A model generated the notes under the pieces. That model had not been told where the DNA came from. It was given only the letters and a program-made list of their open reading frames with translations, and searched no databases. From positions 248,001-312,000 of the forward strand of contig NZ_FNWU01000001.1 in NCBI RefSeq assembly GCF_900108505.1: 64,000 nucleotides of DNA, written 5' to 3'. How positions within the stretch are numbered: position 1 is the stretch's first letter; the number at the start of each line of letters is the position of its first letter. Source of the stretch: Halopenitus malekzadehii. Lineage in GTDB: Archaea > Halobacteriota > Halobacteria > Halobacteriales > Haloferacaceae. This document shows positions 1 to 8,463 of the stretch, in pieces. The position numbers and the translations under genes were made by a program.

Positions 1-1
1 C

Positions 2-364
2 GTGGTGCTCGTGGAGACCGTGGTCGTCGGCTACCGAGTGCTGGCGACCGACGACGCGCCGTTGGGTCGATTCGGTGACCGGCCGGTGTACGTCGTCGTC
101 CGTGTGCTTGAGGTGGTACTCACCGTGACCGCCGGCGGCGCCTTCGTCGTCCTGATCGCGACCCTGCCGGAGGACCTGCCCGGGCCGGGCGCGATCGGCG
201 TCCTGTTCGTCGGCGTCGCGCTCGGGGGGCTCGTCCTCGTGGCCGTCCTCGTCAGAACCATCCTCGAGTACGTCCTCCATCGTCGACATCCCGATCCGGG
301 CGATTCGGACGATCCGGACGCGGATCCGCAGTCCGCGTCCCGGTCCGTCGACGCCGGGGAGTGA
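2..364 (+). CDS. C-terminal part of a membrane protein (5' end outside or at window edge)
   Basis: The frame is open from the first bases of the window, so the true start probably lies upstream; a GTG at position 2 is the only start visible. The product (at least 120 residues) has two hydrophobic stretches, at about residues 32-53 and 62-86, joined by a short loop, followed by a charged acidic tail rich in Asp, Ser and Pro. This suggests a small integral membrane protein with a cytoplasmic or external acidic tail. I do not recognise a family. It is convergent with the downstream metallo-hydrolase, with 22 bases between the stops. Confidence 0.5.
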   Translation: MVLVETVVVGYRVLATDDAPLGRFGDRPVYVVVRVLEVVLTVTAGGAFVVLIATLPEDLPGPGAIGVLFVGVALGGLVLVAVLVRTILEYVLHRRHPDPGDSDDPDADPQSASRSVDAGE

Positions 365-386
365 TGTCGATCGGGCTCGCCGCGCG

Positions 387-1253
387 TCACGGGATCCGGG
401 CCCGCCACTCGTCGCCGATGCGGCCCTCAGCGAGGAGCTTCTCGAGGTGGGCACGAACGGTCGCACGGGCGAGGTCGGCCACGCCCGTGAGGTCCTTCTC
501 GTACGCGGCATCAACCACGGCGTCCACGTCGCGTGCGCCGGTCTCCACCGCCTCGAGGACCGCCGTCTCCCGATCGAGCCGGTGGTCGATCAGTCGATCG
601 AGGGCCGCCGTGACCGCCTCCGAACCCTCGATGGCGGGGCCGTGTCCGGGGTACAGGGCGGTCGGGGTGCGGTCGCGAAGCCGCCGAAGGCTCTCGAGGT
701 ACGCGATCAGTCCGCCGCCGCCCGGGCCGACCACGACGCTGCCCTCGGCGACGGCGAGGTCTCCGCAGAGGATCGCCTCGCCGGCTTCGTGACGCCGGTG
801 GTCCGGGACCGCGAACGCGACGTGGTCGACCGCGTGGCCGGGCGTCTCCAGCGCGGTCGGTCCGTCCTCACCAAGCGTGTCGCCGTCGGTAAACGTCGCG
901 TTGGGGGCCACGCCGGTCGCGTCGGCAACCCGGTCAGCGAACGCCGCGGGCGCCCAGACCGTCGCGTCCGCACGGTCGGCGTAGTCGGCGACCGCGCCGA
1001 CGTGGTCGGCGTGCGTGTGCGTGACGGCGACGTGGTCGATCCGCCCGGAATCGGCGAGGCGGTCGAGTTCGGGGTCCTCGGCAGCGGGGTCGACGAGGAG
1101 GTCGTCGACGAGGTACGCGTTGGTCGCGCCGCTCGGCGCACGCGTCGGCACCTCGAGGGAGATCCGTCGGATCGGCTCCGTTGTGTCGGTCGCGCCCGAT
1201 GACTGACCGTCCGACGCGTCGGACGACCGACCGTCAGCGGCGTCCCGAGCCAT
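387..1253 (-). CDS. MBL-fold metallo-hydrolase
   Basis: Predicted zinc hydrolase of the metallo-beta-lactamase superfamily (288 residues). The metal motif HTHADH is at residues 79-84, followed by the later His/Asp ligands in PGHAVDH and the GDL and YPGHGP segments typical of glyoxalase II/LACTB2-like enzymes. The C-terminal 60 residues look like the small winged-helix domain often attached to LACTB2-like proteins. The first 25 residues are low-complexity Asp/Ser and may not be structured. The ATG is 2 bases after the stop of the radical SAM gene upstream on the same strand, so the two are likely co-transcribed. Substrate unknown. Confidence 0.85.
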   Translation of the reverse strand: MARDAADGRSSDASDGQSSGATDTTEPIRRISLEVPTRAPSGATNAYLVDDLLVDPAAEDPELDRLADSGRIDHVAVTHTHADHVGAVADYADRADATVWAPAAFADRVADATGVAPNATFTDGDTLGEDGPTALETPGHAVDHVAFAVPDHRRHEAGEAILCGDLAVAEGSVVVGPGGGGLIAYLESLRRLRDRTPTALYPGHGPAIEGSEAVTAALDRLIDHRLDRETAVLEAVETGARDVDAVVDAAYEKDLTGVADLARATVRAHLEKLLAEGRIGDEWRARIP

Positions 1254-1255
1254 CG

Positions 1256-3085
1256 TTAGTCGCTCCTGCCGGCGGCCGGATTCCCCGGTTCCTCCAGTCC
1301 GGGGATCGTCGCCGGGTCGGAGTCGGTTGCGACGCAGTATGCCGAGAGGTCGATCGTTTCCACGGGGACCTCCTCGAGGCTCGCGTGGGGGCGCTCGACC
1401 ACGACGTCGCCGGCGGTGGACCGTGCGATCCCCGGGATCGTCGTCAACTCGTCCATCGAGGCCGCGTTCACGTCCAGCGGGTAGGGGACGCCGGTGACCG
1501 ACCGGTAGCCGTGGTCGACGATCGCGACGTCCATCGTCCGACCGAGTTCGCGCTCGCCGGGGATCCCGACGAGCAGCGCGTACGTCCCGATCTGCCGGCC
1601 GAAGGTCATCCCGTCCTGGTGGTACTCTAGGTGGACGTCCGGTAGGACCGTCCCGCGAGGAACGACGCGTTCGAGCATCGGGTTGTCGATCGTTTCACGG
1701 ACCTCCTGTTTGTACTGTTTGAACTGCCGTTTGTGGTCCTCGGCGATCTCGGCGCCCGTCTCCGACATCTCCGTGCCCGCGAACGCCATCACCTGCCGGA
1801 TGTTGATCCGGCGGAGCAGTAGTCCCTCGTCGTAGACGCGCTGCAGGAATCGCCGGTTATGTTCGAAGGTCTCCTCGCGCTCCCCCTGCAACCCGTGGAC
1901 GAGGTTGATCCCCGGTAACAGCTTCGGGAGCCGTGGCGATGCGTTCGGTCCGGTCGAGGGACCGCGGACGCGGTCGTCGCCCCCGGGCGTCGTCCCGGGC
2001 TCGTCGCCGGGTCGCCAGCCGCCCTCCTCGTTGACGACGCGGACGGCCTCGAGACACTCCTCGGCTGAGACGAGCAGGTCGTTCTCCTCGCGGACGACCG
2101 GGTCGGCCGATTCCAGGCCGAACGCCGCCGTGTCGCCGGGCGTGTTGTGCTCGGCGATGATCCGGATCGCCTCCCGGGAACGTTCGGGATAGTCGACGAT
2201 CGTCACCGGGTTCATGTTGTCGAGGTGGAGGGTTTCGAGGCCCGGCGCGGCCTCCCGGATGCCGCCGTAGAGCCGGCGGAGCGCGTCGGGATTCGGCGCC
2301 TCGCCGTCGCCGCCGAACGCGAGGATGTCGGCTTGCCGCCCCAGCCGGAAGTGGTCGACGCCGCGGTCGGACAGCGCGTCGACTTCGCTGACCACCCCAT
2401 CCGCCTCACGGAACGACGGGTTCCCGTACAGGGGCTCGGTGCAGAAGGAACACCGGTAGGCACAGCCCCGCGACGTCTCCAGCTCACAGATGAGGTAGTC
2501 GGGGTGGTTCGGGTGCTGTTCGACCACGAACGCGCCGCGACGGGCCCAGCGGTCACCTTCCTGCGTCTCGCGCATCCGGTTGCCGAACCCCTCGAGCCCG
2601 TTGGTCACGAGGTCGTACGCCGCGGCTTCGACGTCGCCCTTCGCGACGAAGTCGTAATCGAGGTCGTCGCGCTCGGTCTCCTGTGCGCCGGCGTTCTCCT
2701 CGCCGACGCCGAATCTGACGGGGCCGCCAAGCAGCGTCACTCCGTCGGCGGTCCAGCCGAGTTCGCGGACTTCGTCCGGCTCCGCCGGCGTGCCGCCGAC
2801 GTACTTGCCGGGAACGGTCATCCCGCCGACGTAGACGAACAGGTCCGCGTTCGCGACGTCGGCCCGCTTGTGTCGGTCCTCGCGGAGCTCGTCGATCGTG
2901 TGATAGGTGATCGACGATTCCGGCACGCCGGCGTCGACGAGCGCACCGGCCGTGTAACGGGGGTACGTGGAGAGGTACGGCGGCACGCCGAAGTGCGCCG
3001 GCTCGTCCACGTACCCGTCGACGATCGTGACGGCGAGGTCGGCGGGGTCGGCCGCCCCCCCGCCGCGCGTGGACGGATCGGTCAT
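1256..3085 (-). CDS. Radical SAM protein with C-terminal helix-hairpin-helix
   Basis: Radical S-adenosylmethionine enzyme of 609 residues. The 4Fe-4S-binding CxxxCxxC is C208, C212, C215. The first 150 residues resemble the Rossmann-like B12-binding region of UPF0313/YgiQ-type proteins, and a short helix-hairpin-helix near residues 545-580 (PGIARSTAG) suggests nucleic acid contact. I chose the ATG at 3085 because the frame upstream of it is Arg/Ser-rich shadow sequence that overlaps the neighbouring intergenic region. It heads a two-gene unit with the metallo-hydrolase downstream. The reaction is not known; related haloarchaeal proteins are annotated only as radical SAM proteins. Confidence 0.85.
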   Translation of the reverse strand: MTDPSTRGGGAADPADLAVTIVDGYVDEPAHFGVPPYLSTYPRYTAGALVDAGVPESSITYHTIDELREDRHKRADVANADLFVYVGGMTVPGKYVGGTPAEPDEVRELGWTADGVTLLGGPVRFGVGEENAGAQETERDDLDYDFVAKGDVEAAAYDLVTNGLEGFGNRMRETQEGDRWARRGAFVVEQHPNHPDYLICELETSRGCAYRCSFCTEPLYGNPSFREADGVVSEVDALSDRGVDHFRLGRQADILAFGGDGEAPNPDALRRLYGGIREAAPGLETLHLDNMNPVTIVDYPERSREAIRIIAEHNTPGDTAAFGLESADPVVREENDLLVSAEECLEAVRVVNEEGGWRPGDEPGTTPGGDDRVRGPSTGPNASPRLPKLLPGINLVHGLQGEREETFEHNRRFLQRVYDEGLLLRRINIRQVMAFAGTEMSETGAEIAEDHKRQFKQYKQEVRETIDNPMLERVVPRGTVLPDVHLEYHQDGMTFGRQIGTYALLVGIPGERELGRTMDVAIVDHGYRSVTGVPYPLDVNAASMDELTTIPGIARSTAGDVVVERPHASLEEVPVETIDLSAYCVATDSDPATIPGLEEPGNPAAGRSD

Positions 3086-3167
3086 AGGCCGTGGTACTCG
3101 CCCGAGACGGTAAAACGGCGCGGATGTGCGGCTCGGCGTTCCGGCGGTTTCCGAACGTCCCGCGGCG

Positions 3168-3779
3168 TTACTCGGTACTCGACGACGTCGTCCCCGTCGC
3201 TCCGTCGGTCGTCGTTGCCGCCGTGCGCGAGCGGTTCGTCCACTTCTTCTCGACGTCGCGGTTCGCGAGGACGACGAGCTCCCCGTCGTCGGCCCGGATC
3301 CGGGTCTTTCGGAGGCCGATCTCCGAGACCGTTCCCGACACCGAGGCCGTTTCGACCCGGTCACCTGGGGTGAAATCCGGATCCTTCAGCAGGTAGACGC
3401 CGGCGACCGTGTCCGCGATCATCTCCTTCAGCGCGAAGGCGACGCCGAGCCCGATGAACCCGCCGGCGGTTCCGAGGCTGGCGGCCACCTCGCCGAGGCC
3501 GACGATCGTCAACAGCGCGAGCGCGGCCCCGAACCAGCAGAACAGTCCGACGACCGCCACCGAGAGGTCGACGATGAGCCGTTCCTCGTCGGGGTACACC
3601 CGGTCGAGAACGGTTCGGGTGACCGTCAGGACGACCTTGATGACGAGGTACGCGAACAGCAGGAAGACGGCCCCCGAGACGATCCGCGGGATCGCGGCGA
3701 TCAGGTCCTCGAGGAATTCGGCGAGGATCCGTCCGCCGATCGACCCGGCGGACTGAATGAGGACGTTGCTTGGTGACAT
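3168..3779 (-). CDS. Small MscS-family mechanosensitive channel
   Basis: Product of 203 residues with three hydrophobic helices (about residues 25-50, 62-92, 93-125) and the MscS pore-lining signature rich in Gly and Ala (GGFIGLGVAFALKEMIADTVAG), followed by the beta domain (GDRVE, GTVSEIGLRKTRIR). It ends right after the beta domain, so the alpha/beta cytoplasmic cage of E. coli MscS (286 residues) is missing. It probably releases ions under hypo-osmotic stress in the cytoplasmic membrane. The ATG at 3779 is chosen because upstream sequence is not protein-like. The last residues are a Thr/Ser-rich tail. Confidence 0.85.
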   Translation of the reverse strand: MSPSNVLIQSAGSIGGRILAEFLEDLIAAIPRIVSGAVFLLFAYLVIKVVLTVTRTVLDRVYPDEERLIVDLSVAVVGLFCWFGAALALLTIVGLGEVAASLGTAGGFIGLGVAFALKEMIADTVAGVYLLKDPDFTPGDRVETASVSGTVSEIGLRKTRIRADDGELVVLANRDVEKKWTNRSRTAATTTDGATGTTSSSTE

Positions 3780-4023
3780 ATCGCTTTGTTTTCTCCGGGT
3801 GCCGAAAGTCGTTCGGGCCACCGACGGGTTGGGACATCGCCTCGGTCGTCGTTTTTCTGCTCTCCTCCTGGCGTGGAGATGATCCGGTCGTCGGACAGTA
3901 GCGTTTAGTGATGACCGGCTGTAGGTGGGGTATGATCCACGGATCCCGGTCGCCGCGATCGACGATCGCCTCACGAGTCGTTCGGACACCCCGTCTCGAC
4001 GAACTCGGACCGGTGGGGGCGCG

Positions 4024-5499
4024 ATGGTAGACGTCGCACTCTCGGTCGGCCGGGTCCTCCTCGCGCTGGTGCTCGTCGCCCTGAACGGCTTCTTTGTCGC
4101 CGCGGAGTTCGCGTACGTTCGCGTCCGTGCGACCGCGGTCGACTCGATGGTTGAACAGGGAAAAACCGGCGCAGGGCTGCTTGCGGACGCGATGGACAGC
4201 CTGGACGACTATCTCGCGGTCACTCAACTCGGGATCACGATCGCTTCGCTCGGACTGGGGTGGATCGGCGAGCCCGCGGTGGCGGCGCTCATCGAACCCG
4301 TTCTCGGTGACTTCCTCCCGGCCGAGATCGTCCACCTAGTCGCGTTCGCGATCGGCTTCAGCGTGATCACGTTCCTCCACGTGGTCTTCGGCGAGCTGGC
4401 ACCGAAGACGATCGCGATCGCACAGGCCGAGCGGATCGCGCTGCTCGTGGCCGCGCCGATGCAGTTCTTCTACTACGTCTTCCTGCCGGGCATCATCGTG
4501 TTCAACGGGACGGCAAACGCCTTCACGCGGCTGCTCGGCGTGCCGCCGGCCTCAGAGACCGACGAGACGCTCACCGAGCGGGAGCTTCGGATGGCACTGT
4601 CCCACGCCGGCGAGGAGGGCCACGTCGGCGCCGAGGAGGTGGAGATGATCGACCGCGTCTTCGATCTCGACGACGTCACCGTTCGAGAGGTGATGGTACC
4701 CCGCCCCGACGTCCGAACCGTGACGGACGATCTCACGATCCCGGCCCTCCGGTCGGTGGTCGTGGACGCCGGCCATACCCGATATCCGGTCGTGGACGCC
4801 GACGATCCCGACCAGGTCGTCGGCCTCGTGGACGCCAAGGACGTTCTCCGTGCCACCGAGACCACCGGTGCGTCCGACGCGGAGCCGACTGCCGGCGACA
4901 TCTCCCGTGAGATCCACGCCGTTCCGGAGACCACCGACGTCGCCACGCTCTTGTCGGACCTGCAGGGTCGAAACGCCCAGATGGCCGCCGTGATCGACGA
5001 GTGGGGCGTCCTCGCGGGGATCGTCACCATCGAGGACATCGTGGAGGTCGTCGTCGGCGACATCCGCGACGAGTTCGACGTCGCCGGTGGCGAGTCCGAA
5101 CCCGGGATCGAGCGCCGCGAGGACGGCTCGCTCACGGTCGACGGCGGGGTCACGATCACCGCGGTCAACGCGGAACTCGGGACCGCCCTCGACCACGACG
5201 CGGTCGAGACCATCGGCGGGATCGTGTTGTCGCGGCTCGACCGGCAACCGACGGTCGGCGACCGCGTCACGCTCGACGGCTACGCCTTCGAGGTGACCGA
5301 CGTCGAGGGGATGCGCGTCTCGACGCTCGTCGTTCGGTCCGAAAGCGACGGATCGGGGTCGGAATCGGGTGAGAACTCGGAGCCGGAGTCGGACGAGAAC
5401 CCGGAGACGGAGCCGGGCGAGAACACGGAAGCGGGAGCGTCCGAAAACACGGAGACGGCGTCGAACGGTGACACGTCCGGTTCCGAATCCGAGACCTGA
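4024..5499 (+). CDS. Hemolysin/CorC-type CNNM-CBS membrane protein
   Basis: Product of 491 residues in the order: CNNM (DUF21) membrane domain with about four helices (residues 1-190), a pair of CBS domains (about 205-340), a CorC/HlyC C-terminal FAD-like fold domain (about 350-440), and a low-complexity acidic tail of Ser/Glu/Asn repeats (after 440). Family members are linked to Mg2+/Co2+ or Na+ transport and sense adenine nucleotides through CBS. The ATG at 4024 places the first membrane helix at the N-terminus; a longer frame from 3925 encodes a non-conserved extension. The tail repeats (SESGE, PESDE, PETEPGE) look like recent codon-level expansion. Confidence 0.88.
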   Translation: MVDVALSVGRVLLALVLVALNGFFVAAEFAYVRVRATAVDSMVEQGKTGAGLLADAMDSLDDYLAVTQLGITIASLGLGWIGEPAVAALIEPVLGDFLPAEIVHLVAFAIGFSVITFLHVVFGELAPKTIAIAQAERIALLVAAPMQFFYYVFLPGIIVFNGTANAFTRLLGVPPASETDETLTERELRMALSHAGEEGHVGAEEVEMIDRVFDLDDVTVREVMVPRPDVRTVTDDLTIPALRSVVVDAGHTRYPVVDADDPDQVVGLVDAKDVLRATETTGASDAEPTAGDISREIHAVPETTDVATLLSDLQGRNAQMAAVIDEWGVLAGIVTIEDIVEVVVGDIRDEFDVAGGESEPGIERREDGSLTVDGGVTITAVNAELGTALDHDAVETIGGIVLSRLDRQPTVGDRVTLDGYAFEVTDVEGMRVSTLVVRSESDGSGSESGENSEPESDENPETEPGENTEAGASENTETASNGDTSGSESET

Positions 5500-5505
5500 C
5501 GCGTC

Positions 5506-5970
5506 CTACTCGGCGTCGTCGGACTCCGCGTCCGACATTAGTCCGTTCTCCGCATCCTCCTCGGTTACGTGGACCGATCCCGCCGCCGCGTCCTTCGGAA
5601 TCGTGACCTCAAGCGTCCCCGATCGGGTAAGGGTCGCCTCCGCGCCGGTCGGGGTCACCTCGGCGTCGGTCGGCAGCGTGGCGGTCCCGGAAAGCGACCG
5701 GCCGCGACCGGGGAAGACCCACTCGAACCCGTCCCGATCCCGGTTCCCGCGATCGCGCTCCATGTACACTTCGACGGTGCGATCGACGAATCGGACGTCG
5801 ACGTCCGTGCGGTGAACCCCGGGCGCGTCGAAGACGATGCGGTAGGCGTCCGGACCCTCCAGCAGGTCGTGATCCAGGGGCCGTCGCTCCTGGATCGATC
5901 CCCAGCCCCGGCCGACGCGCTCGAGCGCGCTCCGGATGGCGGTCCGGCCGACGTCGAACACCCCCGTCAT
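5506..5970 (-). CDS. Hsp20/alpha-crystallin family small heat-shock protein
   Basis: ATP-independent holdase chaperone, 154 residues. The alpha-crystallin domain covers about residues 38-135, with the conserved strand pattern (DAYRIVFDAPGV; GTLEVTIPK at the end, the equivalent of the classic LxI-type strand). The tail is short and acidic. It starts one base after the stop of the small zinc-ribbon gene upstream on the same strand, so the two are very likely one transcript. It is convergent with the CNNM/CBS gene, with only 6 bases between the stops. Confidence 0.85.
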   Translation of the reverse strand: MTGVFDVGRTAIRSALERVGRGWGSIQERRPLDHDLLEGPDAYRIVFDAPGVHRTDVDVRFVDRTVEVYMERDRGNRDRDGFEWVFPGRGRSLSGTATLPTDAEVTPTGAEATLTRSGTLEVTIPKDAAAGSVHVTEEDAENGLMSDAESDDAE

Positions 5971-5971
5971 C

Positions 5972-6127
5972 TCACACCTCGATGAGCGAGAGGTCCCGGC
6001 CACCGCAGTAGGGACACCGGAGGTCGTCGACGGTGTGGTCCTCGGGGACGTCGTAGGTGTAGTGGTTCTCGAACATATCGAGCTCGCAGTCGGGGTCGTC
6101 GCAGGTGATCTCCTTGGTCGCGGGCAT
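5972..6127 (-). CDS. Small zinc-ribbon protein
   Basis: A 51-residue protein with two paired-cysteine sites: CDDPDC near residues 9-14 and CPYC near residues 38-41, spaced as a zinc ribbon. Similar tiny zinc-ribbon proteins are common in haloarchaea and have no assigned function. It is the first gene of a pair with the Hsp20 chaperone. Its shortness and the Cys pairs are the main evidence that it is real; the ATG at 6127 is the only sensible start. Confidence 0.75.
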   Translation of the reverse strand: MPATKEITCDDPDCELDMFENHYTYDVPEDHTVDDLRCPYCGGRDLSLIEV

Positions 6128-6218
6128 ACTCCTCGGTTGGGCTGCCGTCGGCTTAAGGACGGTGGAGCCGACGCCGTTTCGGGAGGTCCTTCTGAACGGA
6201 ACAACGCCCTTCCGCCGG

Positions 6219-6644
6219 TCACTCCGCCAGGAAGTCGTCCAGCCCGCGGGCGGGATAGCCGATGACTCGGAAGGCACCAGCGTCCTTCAGCTCCCGGACG
6301 CGCTCCCGGACCGTCTCGACGTCACTGACGATCGCGAAGTCCCGTGTGGCCGCCGAGAGGACCTCCCGAGTGCACCCGGCCGCGTCGGCCCCGATCGTCG
6401 CGTCGTCGGGCAGCGCGCGGGCGACCGGCCGCCGGCGAGCGACGTCCTCGCCGACCGCCTCGAGGATCGCGCCCTCGTCGTCCGACAGGACGGTCGGCGC
6501 GTAGATGACGATCTCGCCGTCGAATCCGGCGTTATCGGGGTCTCCCCCGGTAACACGGCCGTCACCTCCACGAACCGTTATCCGAATCGCGCCCCTACGA
6601 GCGCGTATGAACCAGCTCGTGAACGGCGAGTGGCGGACGGACAC
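6219..6644 (-). CDS. Unrecognised protein; start uncertain, possible frameshift
   Basis: The frame from about 6530 down to the stop encodes a convincing protein (GFDGEIVIYAPTVLSDDEG to the end VIGYPARGLDDFLAE) of about 105 residues with alternating strand-helix character, but I do not recognise it. There is no ATG, GTG or TTG in the right place: the first in-frame ATG (6644) lies inside the divergent reductase gene. A GTG at 6571 in another frame (VEVTAVLPG) would join smoothly if the run of five C at 6544-6548 held a frameshift. So the gene either overlaps its divergent neighbour by 38 bases, uses a rare start, or is frameshifted. Confidence 0.5.
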   Translation of the reverse strand: MSVRHSPFTSWFIRARRGAIRITVRGGDGRVTGGDPDNAGFDGEIVIYAPTVLSDDEGAILEAVGEDVARRRPVARALPDDATIGADAAGCTREVLSAATRDFAIVSDVETVRERVRELKDAGAFRVIGYPARGLDDFLAE

Positions 6645-7638
6645 CTTCGAGACGACCGACGAATCGGGTGCCTTCGATCGTCAGACGACCACGTTCCGGA
6701 ACTGGGTCGTCGGATCGGAGATCCCCGACCACGTCGACGCCGAGCCCGACAAGCGCTTCGAGCCGGAGCCGGGACGGTACCACCTCTACGTCTCCTACGC
6801 GTGTCCGTGGGCCCACCGGGCCCTGCTCGGGCGATCGATCCTCGGGCTCGAGGACGTCATCGACGTCTCGGTCGTCGATCCCTGGCGCGGCGAGGACGGC
6901 TGGCAGTTCACGCCGGAGAAGGCCGGCTGTACGCCCGATCACGTCCACGACCGCGATTACCTCCGGGAGCTGTACGTCCGCGCGGACCCAGACGCGACCT
7001 GTCGGGTGACCGTGCCGGTCCTCTGGGACACCGACACCGACACGATCGTCAACAACGAGTCGCGGGAGATCCTCCGGATGCTCGATACGGCCTTCACCGA
7101 CCTCGGGAACGGCCGCCGCCTCCTTCCCGAGGACGACGAGGCCATCCAGCGCGTCGACGAGATCATCACGGCGATCTACGAGCCGATCAACAACGGCGTC
7201 TACCGCGCCGGCTTCGCCACCTCCCAGTCGGCCTACGACGAGGCCATCGACGAGCTCTTCGACGCGCTCGATCACTGGGACGAGGTCCTCGCCGATCGGC
7301 GGTTCCTCGCCGGCGACGAGCTCACCGAGGCCGATCTGTGTCTGTTCACCACCCTGATCCGATTCGACCACGTCTACCACACCCACTTCATGTGCAACGT
7401 GCAGGCGATCCACGAGTACGAGCACCTCTGGCCATACCTGCGCGACCTCTACCAGCTCCCCGGCGTCGCCGAGACCGTCGAGCTGGACCACATCAAAGAG
7501 CACTACTACACGACCCATCCCGACGTCACCCCGACGCGGATCATCGCCCGCGGTCCGGATCTCGACTTCGAAGCGCCCCACGATCGGGATCGACTGGCTG
7601 ACGACCGCACGCCGGTCGATCCCGTTGAGGTCGAGTAA
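6607..7638 (+). CDS. Glutathione S-transferase-like reductase (glutathionyl-hydroquinone reductase family)
   Basis: Product of 343 residues. The thioredoxin-like N-terminal domain holds CPWAHR (about residue 67), the signature of glutathionyl-hydroquinone reductases, and the all-helical GST C-terminal domain follows (about 180-310), including LAGDELTEADLCLFTTLIRFD. These enzymes remove glutathione from hydroquinones or other quinol adducts. Haloarchaea generally use gamma-glutamylcysteine rather than glutathione, so that thiol is the more likely cofactor here (inference). ATG at 6607 is the first in frame that is not inside upstream shadow sequence. Confidence 0.85.
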   Translation: MNQLVNGEWRTDTFETTDESGAFDRQTTTFRNWVVGSEIPDHVDAEPDKRFEPEPGRYHLYVSYACPWAHRALLGRSILGLEDVIDVSVVDPWRGEDGWQFTPEKAGCTPDHVHDRDYLRELYVRADPDATCRVTVPVLWDTDTDTIVNNESREILRMLDTAFTDLGNGRRLLPEDDEAIQRVDEIITAIYEPINNGVYRAGFATSQSAYDEAIDELFDALDHWDEVLADRRFLAGDELTEADLCLFTTLIRFDHVYHTHFMCNVQAIHEYEHLWPYLRDLYQLPGVAETVELDHIKEHYYTTHPDVTPTRIIARGPDLDFEAPHDRDRLADDRTPVDPVEVE

Positions 7639-7715
7639 TTTCATTCTTCAGACATATCACCGTCTGAAACAGCCGGTCAGTGAGAACTGCGAATCGAATG
7701 ACTATGCCACCGACA

Positions 7716-7728
7716 TCTATATCGATAT
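7716..7728 (+). promoter_or_regulatory. Likely TATA box of the toxin-antitoxin operon
   Basis: The AT-rich element TCTATATCGATAT is centred 26 bases before the antitoxin ATG. That spacing is the one expected for a leaderless haloarchaeal transcript. The whole region from 7640 to 7745 is clearly richer in A and T than the neighbouring genes. Confidence 0.5.
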
Positions 7729-7747
7729 GAAACAAGTATGAATATAT

Positions 7748-8017
7748 ATGCCCGAACACAAACGAAAAGTCGGAGATCGGGGGCAGGTGACGATTCCGAA
7801 GAAACTGCGGGACCGTCGTGGTATCGAAGGCGGTGACGAAATTGTATTCGTCGAAGTGAATGACGAGATCATAATCAGACCGCCGACAGATGAGGAACGG
7901 CTTGCTGAAGGATATCGAAAGAGAGCCGAGCGGTCTCGTGAGTTGGCTGAAGAAATGAAAGAGGCATCCTCAGAAGCAACCGGGGATCTCGCTGACGCAC
8001 CCGGCTGGAGCGAGTGA
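7748..8017 (+). CDS. AbrB/MazE-type antitoxin
   Basis: DNA-binding antitoxin of the SpoVT/AbrB swapped-hairpin class, 89 residues. Residues 5-45 carry the canonical pattern VGDRGQVTIPKKLRDRRGIEGGDEI, and the C-terminal helix with its acidic end should wrap the toxin. It is directly followed, after 15 bases, by a MazF-like toxin frame, so it should repress the pair and neutralise the toxin. Codon use and base composition are AT-richer than flanking genes, which suggests acquisition by horizontal transfer. Confidence 0.85.
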   Translation: MPEHKRKVGDRGQVTIPKKLRDRRGIEGGDEIVFVEVNDEIIIRPPTDEERLAEGYRKRAERSRELAEEMKEASSEATGDLADAPGWSE

Positions 8018-8032
8018 ATTCTGGAGCCAAGT

Positions 8033-8388
8033 GTGCAGGTACGCCGCGGCGACATTGTCATCGTTGAAGTGAATTGAATCCCACGAAAGGGAGTGAGCAG
8101 CAAGGAAAGAGCCGGCCCTGTGTTGTCATCCAGAACGATGTTGGGAATCAGTACTCACCGACAACCATCGTCGCTCCATTCACAAAGCAGTACACGTCTG
8201 GAGAGACGTACCCGTTCGAGGTGGAAGTACTGGCTTCGAGTACTGCCCTCGATCACGATTCAGTGGCAGATCTAAGTCAAATCCGGGTTGTCGACATCGA
8301 CGAACGTATAACAAAGAACATTGGATCTGTCCCGCCATCAGACATAGTGAAAATCGACTCGGCAATCAAAGATAGCCTCGGCATTTGA
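8033..8388 (+). pseudogene. MazF/PemK-type toxin disrupted by a 5-base insertion
   Basis: The frame from the GTG at 8033 reads VQVRRGDIVIVEV, the normal MazF N-terminus, and then stops at 8075-8077. The remainder (NPTKGSEQQGKSRPCVVIQND to the end) is intact but one frame off, starting with a TTG at 8074. Removing five bases (GTGAA, 8069-8073) restores VELNPTKGSEQQ without a break, so the change looks like a near-duplication of TTGAA. MazF toxins are endoribonucleases; the first strand and its Arg-Gly-Asp belong to the core fold. Translation from the TTG would give 104 residues lacking that strand. The antitoxin upstream is intact. Confidence 0.75.
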
Positions 8389-8463
8389 GCGAAAAGTTCC
8401 GTCAGTGTATCAGGGGAGGACGGCATCGGTATCCGAATCCTCGCCCGATCCCCTCATCAACTG

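Noticed and set aside
387-1202. Long frames on the opposite strand of the metallo-hydrolase, and many similar long shadow frames elsewhere
   Set aside because: GC-rich codon bias makes the antisense frames open. Their products are Arg/Pro/Ser-rich with no motifs, while the chosen strand encodes recognised domains.
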